Of a DNA stretch of 5,471 nucleotides, positions 5,320 to 5,471 are shown one piece after another. The stretch is from Dehalococcoidia bacterium (GTDB taxonomy: Bacteria > Chloroflexota > Dehalococcoidia > JACPQF01): contig JAUSEJ010000564.1 in assembly GCA_030650265.1 (NCBI GenBank), positions 1-5,471 on the forward strand, in the 5' to 3' direction. The position numbers and the translations under genes are program-made. Each line of letters opens with the position of its first letter. Within the stretch, counting starts at the first letter, position 1. Below the pieces are notes generated by a model, which did not search any database, had not been told where the DNA came from, and saw only the letters and a list, made by a program, of their open reading frames with translations.

Positions 5320-5471
5320 GTGCGCAGGCGCATTTCCGGCGTTATGACTAAGAACATACCGGGCGGTAAGGGACAAACACGGTTTCTCGTCGTCGGAATT
5401 ATTCTCGCCCTGGCGATTGGCGCCCTTCTACTTAACTTCTTCCCATTCTCACCGCAGTCGGCATTGGCCTC
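5320..5471 (+). CDS. N-terminus of an unidentified exported or membrane-anchored protein (cut by window edge)
   Basis: Fifty codons are open from GTG 5320 to the right edge. AAGGAG at 5310-5315 stands 4 nt before the GTG, whereas ATG 5344 in the same frame has no ribosome site, so GTG is preferred. The N-terminus is basic (MRRRISGVMTKNIPGGKGQTR), followed by a hydrophobic stretch at about 22-42 and S-A-L-A at 47-50, which fits a signal peptide with a possible cleavage after Ala50, or a single N-terminal anchor. No catalytic domain is visible in the available part, so no function is assigned. It is transcribed away from the channel gene. Confidence 0.65.
   Translation, partial: MRRRISGVMTKNIPGGKGQTRFLVVGIILALAIGALLLNFFPFSPQSALA

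Noticed and set aside
5315..5350. GTG at 5315 as start of the plus-strand gene
   Set aside because: That frame meets TGA after ten codons; GTG 5320 is in the frame with the signal-peptide-like segment.

Overview
The window comes from a moderately GC-rich bacterium (GC in the mid to upper fifties by eye). It has Shine-Dalgarno-led genes and one sigma70-type promoter with perfect consensus hexamers. No rRNA, tRNA, transposase, CRISPR array or clear foreign segment is visible. The gene set suggests a chromosomal region of a free-living bacterium. I could not fix the phylum from the sequence alone.

Layout: five genes run leftwards on the minus strand, and one gene cut by the right edge diverges on the plus strand. 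In order of minus-strand transcription: (1) a two-TM potassium channel with RCK (TrkA-type) domains, resembling MthK (3734-5038, possibly from further upstream); (2) a stand-alone cyclic-nucleotide-binding-fold protein overlapping it by 4 bp (3237-3737); (3) a 138-bp gap with a bulged hairpin and a perfect-consensus promoter whose 17-bp spacer carries a perfect palindrome; (4) a geranylgeranyl-reductase-like FAD oxidoreductase (1722-3098); (5) directly behind it, a second minimal cyclic-nucleotide-binding-fold protein (1322-1693), whose real start may be an ATC codon; (6) a 102-bp gap with an extended -10 element; and (7) a class II (zinc) aldolase that runs off the left edge (1-1219). On the plus strand, 5320-5471 encodes the N-terminus of an exported or membrane-anchored protein. 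It is separated from the channel by a palindrome-rich divergent control region.

How the genes may work together (inference): two separate transcription units each pair an effector (an RCK-gated K+ channel; a flavin reductase) with a small one-domain cyclic-nucleotide-type sensor that lacks a DNA-binding domain. This would fit an arrangement in which ligand sensing is supplied in trans to the channel and the oxidoreductase. The aldolase probably belongs to its own transcription unit. The strongest directly visible signals are the promoter/palindrome at 3135-3163, the ATGA overlap at 3734-3737, and the unusual start of the small sensor gene near 1706-1708.
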